From positions 14,694,001-14,758,000 of the forward strand of contig CP075493.1 of the NCBI GenBank assembly GCA_021613535.1: 64,000 bases of DNA. The letters are read 5' to 3'. The translations under genes were made by a program, and so were the position numbers. Below, in pieces: positions 33,279 to 44,731 of this stretch. Each line of letters begins with the position of its first letter. Within the stretch, counting starts at the first letter, position 1. The notes beneath the pieces were generated by a model. The model ran no database searches. It saw nothing but the letters and a program-made list of their open reading frames with translations, and had not been told where the DNA came from. The DNA comes from Adineta vaga. Lineage: Eukaryota; Rotifera.

Positions 33279-33419
33279 ATGCCTTTAGTAAATTGTTCAT
33301 ATTTTGCACATTGTTATTCACCGTTCAATCAATTTCATTTTGGTTCTAATCATTATTGTCATATTTGCTCGACTCTAAACAACTTTTCAAAGAAATTAAG
33401 CTTACAAGAACAAATTTAA
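33279..33419 (+). CDS. Possible 46-residue Cys/His-rich protein, copy 1
   Basis: Open frame MPLVNCSYFAHCYSPF... with C-x5-C and HYCHIC (C-x2-C) and several His, a pattern that could bind one zinc. A TATA-like cataaata lies just upstream. It is present in both full units, but two replacement changes and no clear silent ones separate the copies (S/L, K/E), so it may not be constrained. It could also be the first exon of a decayed gene. Weak call. Confidence 0.35.
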   Translation: MPLVNCSYFAHCYSPFNQFHFGSNHYCHICSTLNNFSKKLSLQEQI

Positions 33420-35139
33420 GAATTCGAAAGCCTTTTTTTTATAACATGATTAGTTTTGATTATTTTCGCTGTTGTAGAACTCGCTTCAGAAAGTGACATC
33501 TAATGGTTCCTTTCAATCATTGATTCTATTTATTTTAAAAAAAACATAAAATTCAATTCTTGTTTTTCGAAAATATTCTTTATAGAAGCTAAATTTTATA
33601 ATTAAATTGGAAAAAACAGATATTTCTGATTCGATGTGCGCAGTTTAATGTCTTTTTTCGACTGAAATTCTGTGATTCTCAGTCCTGCGATCATCGCACG
33701 AAAAAATCGCAATTTGTTATGCGGGCGTCGACAAAGGAATAAAGAAACAAATTCGCATTGCATAGGAAAATTGTCTTAAACTTGAAAACAAAGTCTACAG
33801 AAGAAACATAAAAGTATTCACTTATACGAGAGAGACTTGAAGGAAGCAAGAAAAATAAAAATACCCGCGGTAAAAACCAGTGTTTCACGATGGAAAAATC
33901 CGACAAAAAAAGAATACTACGTTGTAAAAGAATTTATATATCAAGTACTATTTTAGTGCAATACAATAACTTCACATTTGGATTAGAGCACAGCATAACG
34001 CAATATTTGACCGGATAATTTCATCTTTTTAAGATATTTTATCTCGCAGTAAGTTTAGAAAAGCTCAATAGACAGGATAATTAATTCTATTTTTCAGTTT
34101 ATAAGAAGTTAAAATGGTTATAACTTTCAACTTCATTAACTCTTTTATATTTTTAGGCGAATTTAGTTCAGTTTAAATCGCGATCATTTCGACTTATTAT
34201 GACACATAAAATATAAAAGAAGAAAATGAATATTTTACTCTAACAACGAAATGAAAGCTAAAGTGTCACTTCCGGTCGAGTATATATATATCTGATAATA
34301 CTTTTTCCTCAAGTTGTTAATGATAATTTTTGAGCATGCTTTTTGTAATTAGATTATTCCTTGTATTCTTTTATACTTCTCTTTCTATTTATTTAAGAAC
34401 ATTTACTTTCCTCTTTGTTGTTGATTTCTTTTTGTTCGTATATCAATAGATGAAGAAAAGAAATAAAATAATAGAGAGATCAAGATAGTGATGACAGATA
34501 TCAACAGAAAAGGAATTTCCAGAGAAAAAAAAGCAGCAATTATTATCCTCTGCTGTATAAGTCGAAGACATGAAGAAATGTTATTGTTACAATAATTAGG
34601 ACGAATAAAAACACAAAAACAATATTCACATTACCTGAGAATGCCACTGTTAGACTTGTTTTATCCTCTGAAGATCTTTAAAAACTTTTCAAATTTCTCT
34701 GGACGCAGACCTGCGTTCTCCGTTTCGAAGAACAGGAACACTACACATCTGAATCATTTTTAAAAGGAGAAATCGGATTTACTTTTTTCACGGAAAGTAA
34801 ATAATCGAAAAGACATATTTGATAGCTTTCCGCAATACAAAAATGACATCCGTGAAGGAGTCTAAATGTATTTTTGTTGATTGTCTTGAACAGAACAAAA
34901 AACTGAATTAGCTATCATTTCAACTGAATGAAATTCGGAAGTTATAACTATCACGACGCTAACGCTGACCATTTTAGTCCCATGAATAAAAAAAGATGAT
35001 AAAAATTCTATTTTTTTTTCATACAGGTTGTCATACAAGCAAAAGTAGTTAAACTTCTAACATTCTACATTTCAAGGGTGTACTACAAATAAAATATATA
35101 TAGCTGATCAAATACACACTACTGTAGGATTATATAACA
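33420..35139. other. Non-coding part of tandem unit 1
   Basis: About 1.7 kb without a supportable gene. A minus-strand frame of 71 codons (33691-33906) exists in both units but shows no family features. The same segment in unit 2 is 39616-41332. Confidence 0.45.
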
Positions 35140-35683
35140 ATGACGAATCTATATGGTGGCACTAATCTCAGTCCTGGTCAGTTAAATCAACTTTGAATTA
35201 TATTCATTTCGATAATGTTTTTATGTAGTTGCATGTCGCGTTTACTATAACGATAAACAATTGAATGGATCCAAGATAGGCGATTTTGAAGTGTCTGGTA
35301 GCATTGATGATGATGATATTATTTCCAGTTTTTATTCTCGCACAACAGGCTTGTGTCATGGATGGGTTGTTTTTCAAACAAGAAAAGGCACGGTCTTTAG
35401 ATGTCATCTTGTAGGTATTCCTGGGATGCTTATTATTCGTGTTGAAACATCGGAATGGAAACCGACCGGCTTTGAAGTAATTAATGGTTGAAATAGCAAT
35501 ACATTCGTATTACATAAGTTATTTTGACTTTAGGTTTCTACGTTAAAACAAGAACTAGTGTGGAAAACATTGAAAAATCATATACGTGTTGTTATTAAAA
35601 ATTGGGGAGGTTATTTGTGTGGAATTCATGATTGTCGTCATTTTGCCGCAGACGTAGATGCGTATCTTAAGCGCCATTGTTAA
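35140..35683 (+). CDS. Three-exon gene, 144 residues, possible LRAT/NlpC-like fold, copy 1
   Basis: Exons 35140-35176, 35229-35476 and 35534-35683; introns 52 and 57 nt, both GT-AG; coding length 435 nt closes exactly. The protein begins MTNLYGGTNLSPVACRVYY. It has a conserved-looking GLCHGWVVFQTRKGTVF segment and ends with GGYLCGIHDCRHFAADVDAY. A His in an HGWVVF strand followed much later by a D/N-C-x-H-F motif recalls the permuted papain-like LRAT/NlpC group (H-W... NCEHF), where the Cys is the nucleophile. That is a weak inference from two motifs. No signal peptide is seen. The protein is the same in unit 2. Real-gene status is supported by intact splice sites and frame in both copies, unlike the ART gene in the same unit. 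Confidence 0.72.
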
Positions 35684-36460
35684 TAATGAATAATGTTTCG
35701 CAAATTCGCAGCTCTCATTTCATATGAATTATATATTAATCACGAGAATAGTAACTGCTTTACCATATATCGAGAGAATACTCTTTGTTTCTGATTATAA
35801 ATAAATAACTGCTAATTTTACTCCAGTGAATGTACCTTTGTGAACAAAAATTTTAACAGAATATTTTTAAAATGGATTGAGCACAGAAAAGTGAAAATGC
35901 CATATAGCTAATTTCATCATGATTTTATTGGTATAGTCATCTTATCGATTGATGTTTAGAATCTGATGTCACAGTCATTTTATTAGATAATTTGTATAAT
36001 TACTATTCATCAAAAATCAAATGAAATTATATTGCTTTTCTTCAATCATGCCATTCATATTCAACCCTCGTTATACATCTTGCAGTGAGTTTTCTTATTA
36101 TCTTTGAATTTTATACGAATTTTCTCGTCAACTGTTTTAACGACGAATAACTCTTTAGGTAACCAACATCTTCTAGAAATAACTTCTTTATCATCACAAT
36201 CATCATTCTTCTTATGCATCAAATACAAAGATTAACAGTATTATTTATCATGTTTATCATGAAGTATGTGTTTCTATAGTCGAATCCACACCTTTATTTA
36301 TTATAATCAAATAAATCTAAAAAAAAACGTTTTCACAAACATCTGATTTATAACCACAATCATGGTTTTGTCCTTGAAAACAGAAATTCCAAAATAAGTT
36401 AATGTAATTAAATATGAAAATCGCAACGCAAAACATTAAATATCAATACTTTCTAAAAAT
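35684..36460. other. Non-coding end of tandem unit 1
   Basis: AT-rich; nothing recognised. The same segment in unit 2 is 41877-42653. Confidence 0.45.
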
Positions 36461-36741
36461 AGTTTATTTTATGACAAATTATTAACAGATATTTATAGAA
36501 ATATAAGAGCGATTCTATGACTTTTTTACTGCATGCTATAATGTCCATTAACAAAATGAAAATCTCTTTTGATCCCTCGTTCATACACAAATAATAATAT
36601 AGCATAATTTAGTTGAATTTTTATTTGATATTGAAAATAAAATCAAAGTAAATATAGACTCATCATGGAATATGTTTGATGTGATTAAATATAGTTTATT
36701 TTTATTTTAAAAGAAGAGAAAGAAAATAAAAAGAGAGTAGT

Positions 36742-37215
36742 TTATTGACGAATGATGTCCAATTCAGGTTCAAAAACTGGTATTCGAGGTATTTTTTCTT
36801 TGAATATTGGTAAATCAATAATAAAACAACGCCAAAAATCTGGTTTAACAATAAATGTAACACATAAACCACCTCCTGGACAACACCAGCAACCAATATA
36901 ACTACGACAATATTTATTTGCCCAATCTTTGTATTTTTGATAATTCAATGCCATAAATAATCTATAACGCCACCAACAATCAGTTGGTGGTTTAATAATG
37001 ATATCATATGGTATTAATTTAAGAGCTCGATATTGATGTTTATCTTTGAGTTCAACTTCAAGAACATTCTGATCACATTGAGCCAAGCCTTGATATTGTT
37101 CTTCACTTAATTCAAGTTCACCTGTTTCAATATCAGCTCTTTCGATTGTAGCTGCATTGATTGTTGTAAAAACTCCTACTGTAATAAGTAAGATCAGTGT
37201 TAATGTTTTGTACAT
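36742..37215 (-). CDS. Secreted Cys-rich 157-residue protein, copy 2
   Basis: The protein is identical to the copies at 30546-31019 and 42935-43408: signal peptide, acidic N-terminal segment and eight-cysteine core with the CWCC cluster. The promoter (37260-37356) has the same TATAAAT, GTACTTGT and TGACGTCA sites. Confidence 0.82.
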   Translation of the reverse strand: MYKTLTLILLITVGVFTTINAATIERADIETGELELSEEQYQGLAQCDQNVLEVELKDKHQYRALKLIPYDIIIKPPTDCWWRYRLFMALNYQKYKDWANKYCRSYIGCWCCPGGGLCVTFIVKPDFWRCFIIDLPIFKEKIPRIPVFEPELDIIRQ

Positions 37216-37799
37216 ATTGAATTGTATGAATAAATAAAACTTGATTAGATATCATCCATATTTATAGGTAAAACGAAATAGCTGTATGCGTCAAATGACA
37301 AGTATAGTGATGCGTAACAAGTACGTAGTTGTATAAATCATTTTCTATTGACGTCATGAAGGTTTGATCAGGAATACATGACTTACATTTATATACGAAG
37401 TAGTTTAAAATAGGCTCATAGTTATTATTCGTAATTCACATTTAGTTTAATTATCAGGTCTTCTTTATCCATTAGAGGATTTACGTATACTTCATTCGTA
37501 TTTATGTTCCTTGAACATAAACAAGTAGCATTCGCTCAACTCTCTTGTAGAAATCTTCTTACGAAAGTAGAACATCAATTTACATAGTGTTGAAAGATTA
37601 TAGTCATTCATACATTGAATTATGAAAAGAATCCAAGGGAAAGGAAGATAAGAAAAGTGAAAGGTAATAATTCTTATTTTCTTGTTATTTTGAAGTGTTG
37701 CTTAGTAAAGGATGTACTGTTCTGTTTCTTTTCTTCTACACATATTGCCCATGTGCATGCAACAAAGCATTCAAACTTCAGTAGAGAAGAACGGTGAAA

Positions 37800-39120
37800 A
37801 TGCCAGCCGAGCAAAGAATAAGAGTAGTTAAAAACAACAACGTGTTTGAATATTTTGTCCATGCTAGAGATTTTCAATGGTGAAATGTTTTTTGTTTCGT
37901 GATTATACATTCTCAGTATCGTCAAACTTGATTTGTGAGAGCATGAATGTATTCTTCGTAAAACACATGTCATTATTTGTTGATGGTGATTCATTTTCGT
38001 CAGTATTCGATAAACATGTCAAGAATCAGCCATACAATTCATTCGTCTACGCTTCATTCTCACAGAAAGAAAAGTTTCTACATAGAATGTCTTCACCGCT
38101 CCGACAGCATATTCAATGGATGCGGAAATCGAACAACAGTGATACATTACAATCCGAATCAGAAGAATGGAAATGGTATTCTGATGTTGAAACAGCTATA
38201 ATTGAAGAAGGTTTTCAAGATAAGCTTTCTAATATATTACTAGATGACTATCACATTGACTTGAAATGTTTCCTTGAAATATCAAATAGAGATGAAAATA
38301 TTCAAACAACTGTGAAACGAGTTCAACACGAACCAGTAGAAGAAGGAAGACTGAGAGCCACTCGATTGATGCCCAATCCTGTTCTACCATCGGCACCCTT
38401 CACAAATCCACAATTGGGCTTCATCTATGCCACCCAAAACTATTTCAATATTCGTCGTGATCCCGATGATGACTCTGTTACTCGACGCTTGTTGATAGAA
38501 AAAGCTGCTGAAGGTTTCATCATCGAAGGGAAGAAATTGAGCAAACAAAAGGAAGGCGAATGGCTTGCCCATCAACTACTCAAGGTAAACAAGGAACTTC
38601 GCAAGAAGTTTGGCAATGTTGTACTCGTCTTTATTGCATGGAATCGTTTCTTTATAAGAAAATTAATGAATATATGCGATTAGTGGGTGATGAAGAGTAT
38701 GAAAATCTCTGGAAGAATAAACTTCCTATTTTTGGTCCGTTTGCCTTTCTTCTTCTTTGGCGTGAGGTAGAACCTTATTCTAGCAATTCAAAGAAGACTG
38801 TCTATCGAGGAGCTTACTTATCTGATGATTTAATTGCATATTATCGACAGAAATGTATACCTAACATTGAATGTCAAAATCAAGTACAATTTCCTTCGTT
38901 TACATGAACTAGCCAAAATAGAATGAAGGCAGAACAATTCGGTAATGTTCTGTTTGTTATTGATATTATTGAATCTAAAGGTCCCGATGTATCGCCTTAC
39001 TCTGACTATGACGAAGAAGAATATTTACTTGCTCCAAACTTTCTCTTTTATATTCGCTCGTGCATCTTTGATAAAACTATCGACAAATGGATAATTAATC
39101 TGCAACACGATTCCATCTAA
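37800..39120 (+). pseudogene. WWE-domain ADP-ribosyltransferase, dead copy 2
   Basis: Same layout as copy 1, but the start is intact (MPAEQRIRVVKNNNVFEYF) and the stretch after the premature TGA (38905-38907) remains in frame: TSQNRMKAEQFGNVLFVI through the ExE region to a stop at 39118-39120. It therefore carries only the shared lesions: the TGA after DFQW, the frame change near 38605-38635 and the TGA in the S-T-S motif. This is the best guide to the ancestral unit. Confidence 0.8.
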
Positions 39121-39215
39121 TGTGTTTTGTTTTCGCTTGGTTTCAATGATTTGTTGAATTGTGCTCTTCTCTATAGTTTCACATTCTGATACAAATAAAA
39201 TTCAATAACTACGTA

Positions 39216-39270
39216 AGATTGAGGTTGGTTTGAATATATACTTCACCCACATTCACACCCTCAAGATTGG
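39216..39270. repeat. G-rich/C-rich fold-back element, copy in unit 2
   Basis: Same element as at 33021-33074, carried along by the tandem duplication. Confidence 0.4.
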
Positions 39271-39474
39271 CAACAATATTCTTTGTACAATTATAATTCG
39301 AAATAAGAAGTAAAGTGTATTCGAATTTATCGATCATTTCTACGCATATGCAATGGATCTTTTCTCAACTTGAATTAATAATACTGTTACCCAACGTGTA
39401 CTTATTGAATAACAAATGAAAATTTGAATAAAAGAAGTACATAAATAGGCAAAAAGTTAGTTTTAATACTAATT

Positions 39475-39615
39475 ATGCCTTTAGTAAATTGTTCATATTT
39501 TGCACATTGTTATTCACCGTTCAATCAATTTCATTTTGGTTCTAATCATTATTGTCATATTTGCTCGACTCTAAACAACTTTTTAAAGGAATTAAGCTTA
39601 CAAGAACAAATTTAA
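39475..39615 (+). CDS. Possible 46-residue Cys/His-rich protein, copy 2
   Basis: Same frame as 33279-33419, with two replacement differences near its C-terminus. All Cys and His are kept. Weak call. Confidence 0.35.
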   Translation: MPLVNCSYFAHCYSPFNQFHFGSNHYCHICSTLNNFLKELSLQEQI

Positions 39616-41332
39616 GAATTCAAAAGTCTTTTTTTATAAAAGGATTAGTTTTGATTATTTTCGCTGTTGTAGAACTCGCTTCAGAAAGTGACATCTAATG
39701 GTTCCTTTCAATCATTGATTCTATTTATTTTAAAAAAAACATAAAATTCAATTCTTGTTTTTCGAAAATATTCTTTATAGAAGCTAAATTTTATAATTAA
39801 ATTGGAAAAAACAGATATTTCTGATTCGATGTGCGCAGTTTAATGTCTTTTTTCGACTGAAATTCTGTGATTCTCAGTCCTGCGATCATCGCACGAAAAA
39901 ATCGCAATTTGTTATGCGGGCGTCGACAAAGGAATAAAGAAACAAATTCGCATTGCATAGGAAAATTGTCTTAAACTTGAAAACAAAGTCTACAGAAGAA
40001 ACATAAAAGTATTCACTTATACGAGAGAGACTTGAAGGAAGCAAGAAAAATAAAAATACCCGCGGTAAAAACCAGTGTTTCACGATGGAAAAATCCGACA
40101 AAAAAAGAATACTACGTTGTAAAAGAATTTATATATCAAGTACTATTTTAGTGCAATACAATAACTTCACATTTGGATTAGAGCACAGCATAACGCAATA
40201 TTTGACCGGATAATTTCATCTTTTTAAGATATTTTATCTCGCAGTAAGTTTAGAAAAGCTCAATAGACAGGATAATTAATTCTATTTTTCAGTTTATAAG
40301 AAGTTAAAATGGTTATAACTTTCAACTTCATTAACTCTTTAATATTTTTAAGCGAATTTAGTTCAGTTTAAATCGCGATCATTTCGACTTATTATGACAC
40401 ATAAAATATAAAAGAAGAAAATGAATATTTTACTCTAACAACGAAATGAAAGCTAAAGTGTCACTTCCGGTCGAGCATACATATCTGATAATACTTTTTC
40501 CTCAAGTTGTTAATGATAATTTTTGAGCATGCTTTTTGTAATTAGATTATTCCTTGTATTCTTTTATACTTCTCTTTCTATTTATTTAAGAACATTTACT
40601 TTCCTCTTTGTTGTTGATTTCTTTTTGTTCGTATATCAATAGATGAAGAAAAGAAATAAAATAATAGAGAGATCAAGATAGTGATGACAGATATCAACAG
40701 AAAAGGAATTTCCAGAGAAAAAAAAGCAGCAATTATTATCCTCTGCTGTATAAGTCGAAGACATGAAGAAATGTTATTGTTACAATAATTAGGACGAATA
40801 AAAACACAAAAACAATATTCACATTACCTGAGAATGCCACTGTTAGACTTGTTTTATCCTCTGAAGATCTTTAAAAACTTTTCAAATTTCTCTGGACGCA
40901 GACCTGCGTTCTCCGTTTCGAAGAACAGGAACACTACACATCTGAATCATTTTTAAAAGGAGAAATCGGATTTACTTTTTTCACGGAAAGTAAATAATCG
41001 AAAAGACATATTTGATAGCTTTCCGCAATACAAAAATGACATCCGTGAAGGAGTCTAAATGTATTTTTGTTGATTGTCTTGAACAGAACAAAAAACTGAA
41101 TTAGCTATCATTTCAACTGAATGAAATTCGGAAGTTATAACTATCACGACGCTAACGCTGACCATTTTAGTCCCATGAATAAAAAAAGATGATAAAAATT
41201 CTATTTTTTTTTCATACAGGTTGTCATACAAGCAAAAGTAGTTAAACTTCTAACATTCTACATTTCAAGGGTGTACTACAAATAAAATATATATAGCTGA
41301 TCAAATACACACTACTGTAGGATTATATAACA

Positions 41333-41876
41333 ATGACGAATCTATATGGTGGCACTAATCTCAGTCCTGGTCAGTTAAATCAACTTTGAATTATATTCAT
41401 TTCGATAATGTTTTTATGTAGTTGCATGTCGCGTTTACTATAACGATAAACAATTGAATGGATCCAAGATAGGCGATTTTGAAGTGTCTGGTAGCATTGA
41501 TGATGATGATATTATTTCCAGTTTTTATTCTCGCACAACAGGCTTGTGTCATGGATGGGTTGTTTTTCAAACAAGAAAAGGCACGGTCTTTAGATGTCAT
41601 CTTGTAGGTATTCCTGGGATGCTTATTATTCGTGTTGAAACATCGGAATGGAAACCGACCGGCTTTGAAGTAATTAATGGTTGAAATAGCAATACATTCG
41701 TATTACATAAGTTATTTTGACTTTAGGTTTCTACGTTAAAACAAGAACTAGTGTGGAAAACATTGAAAAATCATATACGTGTTGTTATTAAAAATTGGGG
41801 AGGTTATTTGTGTGGAATTCATGATTGTCGTCATTTTGCCGCAGACGTAGATGCGTATCTTAAGCGCCATTGTTAA
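41333..41876 (+). CDS. Three-exon gene, 144 residues, copy 2
   Basis: Exons 41333-41369, 41422-41669 and 41727-41876, the same splice sites and protein as 35140-35683. Absent from the truncated third unit. Confidence 0.72.
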
Positions 41877-42934
41877 TAATGAATAATGTTTCGCAAATTC
41901 GCAGCTCTCATTTCATATGAATTATATATTAATCACGAGAATAGTAACTGCTTTACCATATATCGAGAGAATACTCTTTGTTTCTGATTATAAATAAATA
42001 ACTGCTAATTTTACTCCAGTGAATGTACCTTTGTGAACAAAAATTTTGATAGAATTTTTTTAAAATGGATTGAGCACAGAAAAGTGAAAATGCCATATAG
42101 CTAATTTCATCATGATTTTATTGGTATAGTCATCTTATCGATTGATGTTTAGAATCTGATGTCACAGTCATTTTATTAGATAATTTGTATAATTACTATT
42201 CATCAAAAATCAAATGAAATTATATTGCTTTTCTTCAATCATGCCATTCATATTCAACCCTCGTTATACATCTTGCAGTGAGTTTTCTTATTATCTTTGA
42301 ATTTTATACGAATTTTCTCGTCAACTGTTTTAACGACGAATAACTCTTTAGGTAACCAACATCTTCTAGAAATAACTTCTTTATCATCACAATCATCATT
42401 CTTCTTATGCATCAAATACAAAGATTAACAGTATTATTTATCATGTTTATCATGAAGTATGTGTTTCTATAGTCGAATCCACACCTTTATTTATTATAAT
42501 CAAATAAATCTAAAAAAAAACGTTTTCACAAACATCTGATTTATAACCACAATCATGGTTTTGTCCTTGAAAACAGAAATTCCAAAATAAGTTAATGTAA
42601 TTAAATATGAAAATCGCAACGCAAAACATTAAATATCAATACTTTCTAAAAATAGTTTATTTTATGACAAATTATTAACAGATATTTATAGAAATATAAG
42701 AGCGATTCTATGACTTTTTTACTGCATGCTATAATGTCCATTAACAAAATGAAAATCTCTTTTGATCCCTCGTTCATACACAAATAATAATATAGCATAA
42801 TTTAGTTGAATTTTTATTTGATATTGAAAATAAAATCAAAGTAAATATAGACTCATCATGGAATATGTTTGATGTGATTAAATATAGTTTATTTTTATTT
42901 TAAAAGAAGAGAAAGAAAATAAAAAGAGAGTAGT

Positions 42935-43408
42935 TTATTGACGAATGATGTCCAATTCAGGTTCAAAAACTGGTATTCGAGGTATTTTTTCTTTGAATAT
43001 TGGTAAATCAATAATAAAACAACGCCAAAAATCTGGTTTAACAATAAATGTAACACATAAACCACCTCCTGGACAACACCAGCAACCAATATAACTACGA
43101 CAATATTTATTTGCCCAATCTTTGTATTTTTGATAATTCAATGCCATAAATAATCTATAACGCCACCAACAATCAGTTGGTGGTTTAATAATGATATCAT
43201 ATGGTATTAATTTAAGAGCTCGATATTGATGTTTATCTTTGAGTTCAACTTCAAGAACATTCTGATCACATTGAGCCAAGCCTTGATATTGTTCTTCACT
43301 TAATTCAAGTTCACCTGTTTCAATATCAGCTCTTTCGATTGTAGCTGCATTGATTGTTGTAAAAACTCCTACTGTAATAAGTAAGATCAGTGTTAATGTT
43401 TTGTACAT
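42935..43408 (-). CDS. Secreted Cys-rich 157-residue protein, copy 3
   Basis: Third identical copy, complete with its own promoter (43453-43549) although the unit is truncated downstream. At DNA level it matches copy 2. Confidence 0.82.
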   Translation of the reverse strand: MYKTLTLILLITVGVFTTINAATIERADIETGELELSEEQYQGLAQCDQNVLEVELKDKHQYRALKLIPYDIIIKPPTDCWWRYRLFMALNYQKYKDWANKYCRSYIGCWCCPGGGLCVTFIVKPDFWRCFIIDLPIFKEKIPRIPVFEPELDIIRQ

Positions 43409-43992
43409 ATTGAATTGTATGAATAAATAAAACTTGATTAGATATCATCCATATTTATAGGTAAAACGAAATAGCTGTATGCGTCAAATGACAAGTATAG
43501 TGATGCGTAACAAGTACGTAGTTGTATAAATCATTTTCTATTGACGTCATGAAGGTTTGATCAGGAATACATGACTTACATTTATATACGAAGTAGTTTA
43601 AAATAGGCTCATAGTTATTATTCGTAATTCACATTTAGTTTAATTATCAGGTCTTCTTTATCCATTAGAGGATTTACGTATACTTCATTCGTATTTATGT
43701 TCCTTGAACATAAACAAGTAGCATTCGCTCAACTCTCTTGTAGAAATCTTCTTACGAAAGTAGAACATCAATTTACATAGTGTTGAAAGATTATAGTCAT
43801 TCATACATTGAATTATGAAAAGAATCCAAGGGAAAGGAAGATAAGAAAAGTGAAAGGTAATAATTCTTATTTTCTTGTTATTTTGAAGTGTTGCTTAGTA
43901 AAGGATGTACTGTTCTGTTTCTTTTCTTCTACACATATTGCCCATGTGCATGCAACAAAGCATTCAAACTTCAGTAGAGAAGAACGGTGAAA

Positions 43993-44641
43993 ATGCCAGC
44001 CGAGCAAAGAATAAGAGTAATTAAAAACAACAACGTGTTTGAATATTTTGTCCATGCTAGAGATTTTCAATGGTGAAATGTTTTTTGTTTCGTGATTATA
44101 CATTCTCAGTATCGTCAAACTTGATTTGTGAGAGCATGAATGTATTCTTCGTAAAACACATGTCATTATTTGTTGATGGTGATTCATTTTCGTCAGTATT
44201 CGATAAACATGTCAAGAATCAGCCATACAATTCATTCGTCTACGCTTCATTCTCACAGAAAGAAAAGTTTCTACATAGAATGTCTTCACCGCTCCGACAG
44301 CATATTCAATGGATGCGGAAATCGAACAACAGTGATACATTACAATCCGAATCAGAAGAATGGAAATGGTATTCTGATGTTGAAACAGCTATAATTGAAG
44401 AAGGTTTTCAAGATAAGCTTTCTAATATAATTACTAGATGACTATCACATTGACTTGAAATGTTTCCTTGAAATATCAAATAGAGATGAAAATATTCAAA
44501 CAACTGTGAAACGAGTTCAACACGAACCAGTAGAAGAAGGAAGACTGAGAGCCACTCGATTGATGCCCAATCCTGTTCTACCATCGGCACCCTTCACAAA
44601 TCCACAATTGGGCTTCATCTATGCCACCCGAAACTATTTCA
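43993..44641 (+). pseudogene. WWE-domain ADP-ribosyltransferase, truncated dead copy 3
   Basis: Contains the N-terminal part and WWE domain only. One extra base (ataattac for atattac near 44430) shifts the frame inside the WWE domain, a lesion not found in copies 1 and 2. The match ends at the array edge before the ART domain. Confidence 0.8.
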
Positions 44642-44731
44642 AGAAAGTGAAAGGTTGTTGGAAAACAGAGACGAATTCGTTTTGTAAATAAAAGAAAACT
44701 ATAAGACGCTTGATTATTTATTTGAAATCAA

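Larger units (their letters stand above)
30265..36460. repeat. 6.2-kb tandem unit, copy 1 (6196 bp)
   Basis: Starts at agtttattttatgac, which recurs at 36461 and 42654. Differences from copy 2 are few (single bases and indels, e.g. near 33405, 34290 and 35850). It holds the 157-residue gene, the WWE-ART relic, a 46-codon frame and the 144-residue gene. Confidence 0.95.
36461..42653. repeat. 6.2-kb tandem unit, copy 2 (6193 bp)
   Basis: Full second copy. It shares tctttgag (37045) and the intact aatgccagcc (37800) with copy 3 against copy 1, so copies 2 and 3 are the closer pair. Confidence 0.95.
42654..44641. repeat. 6.2-kb tandem unit, truncated copy 3 (1988 bp)
   Basis: Matches copy 2 up to ctatttcaa at about 44641, inside the ART relic, where the sequence changes abruptly to unrelated DNA 90 bp before the mitochondrial carrier gene's stop codon. 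Confidence 0.93.

Noticed and set aside
33691-33906. 71-codon minus-strand Phe/Ser-rich frame in both units
   Set aside because: No start context, no family features; conserved only because the units are young.
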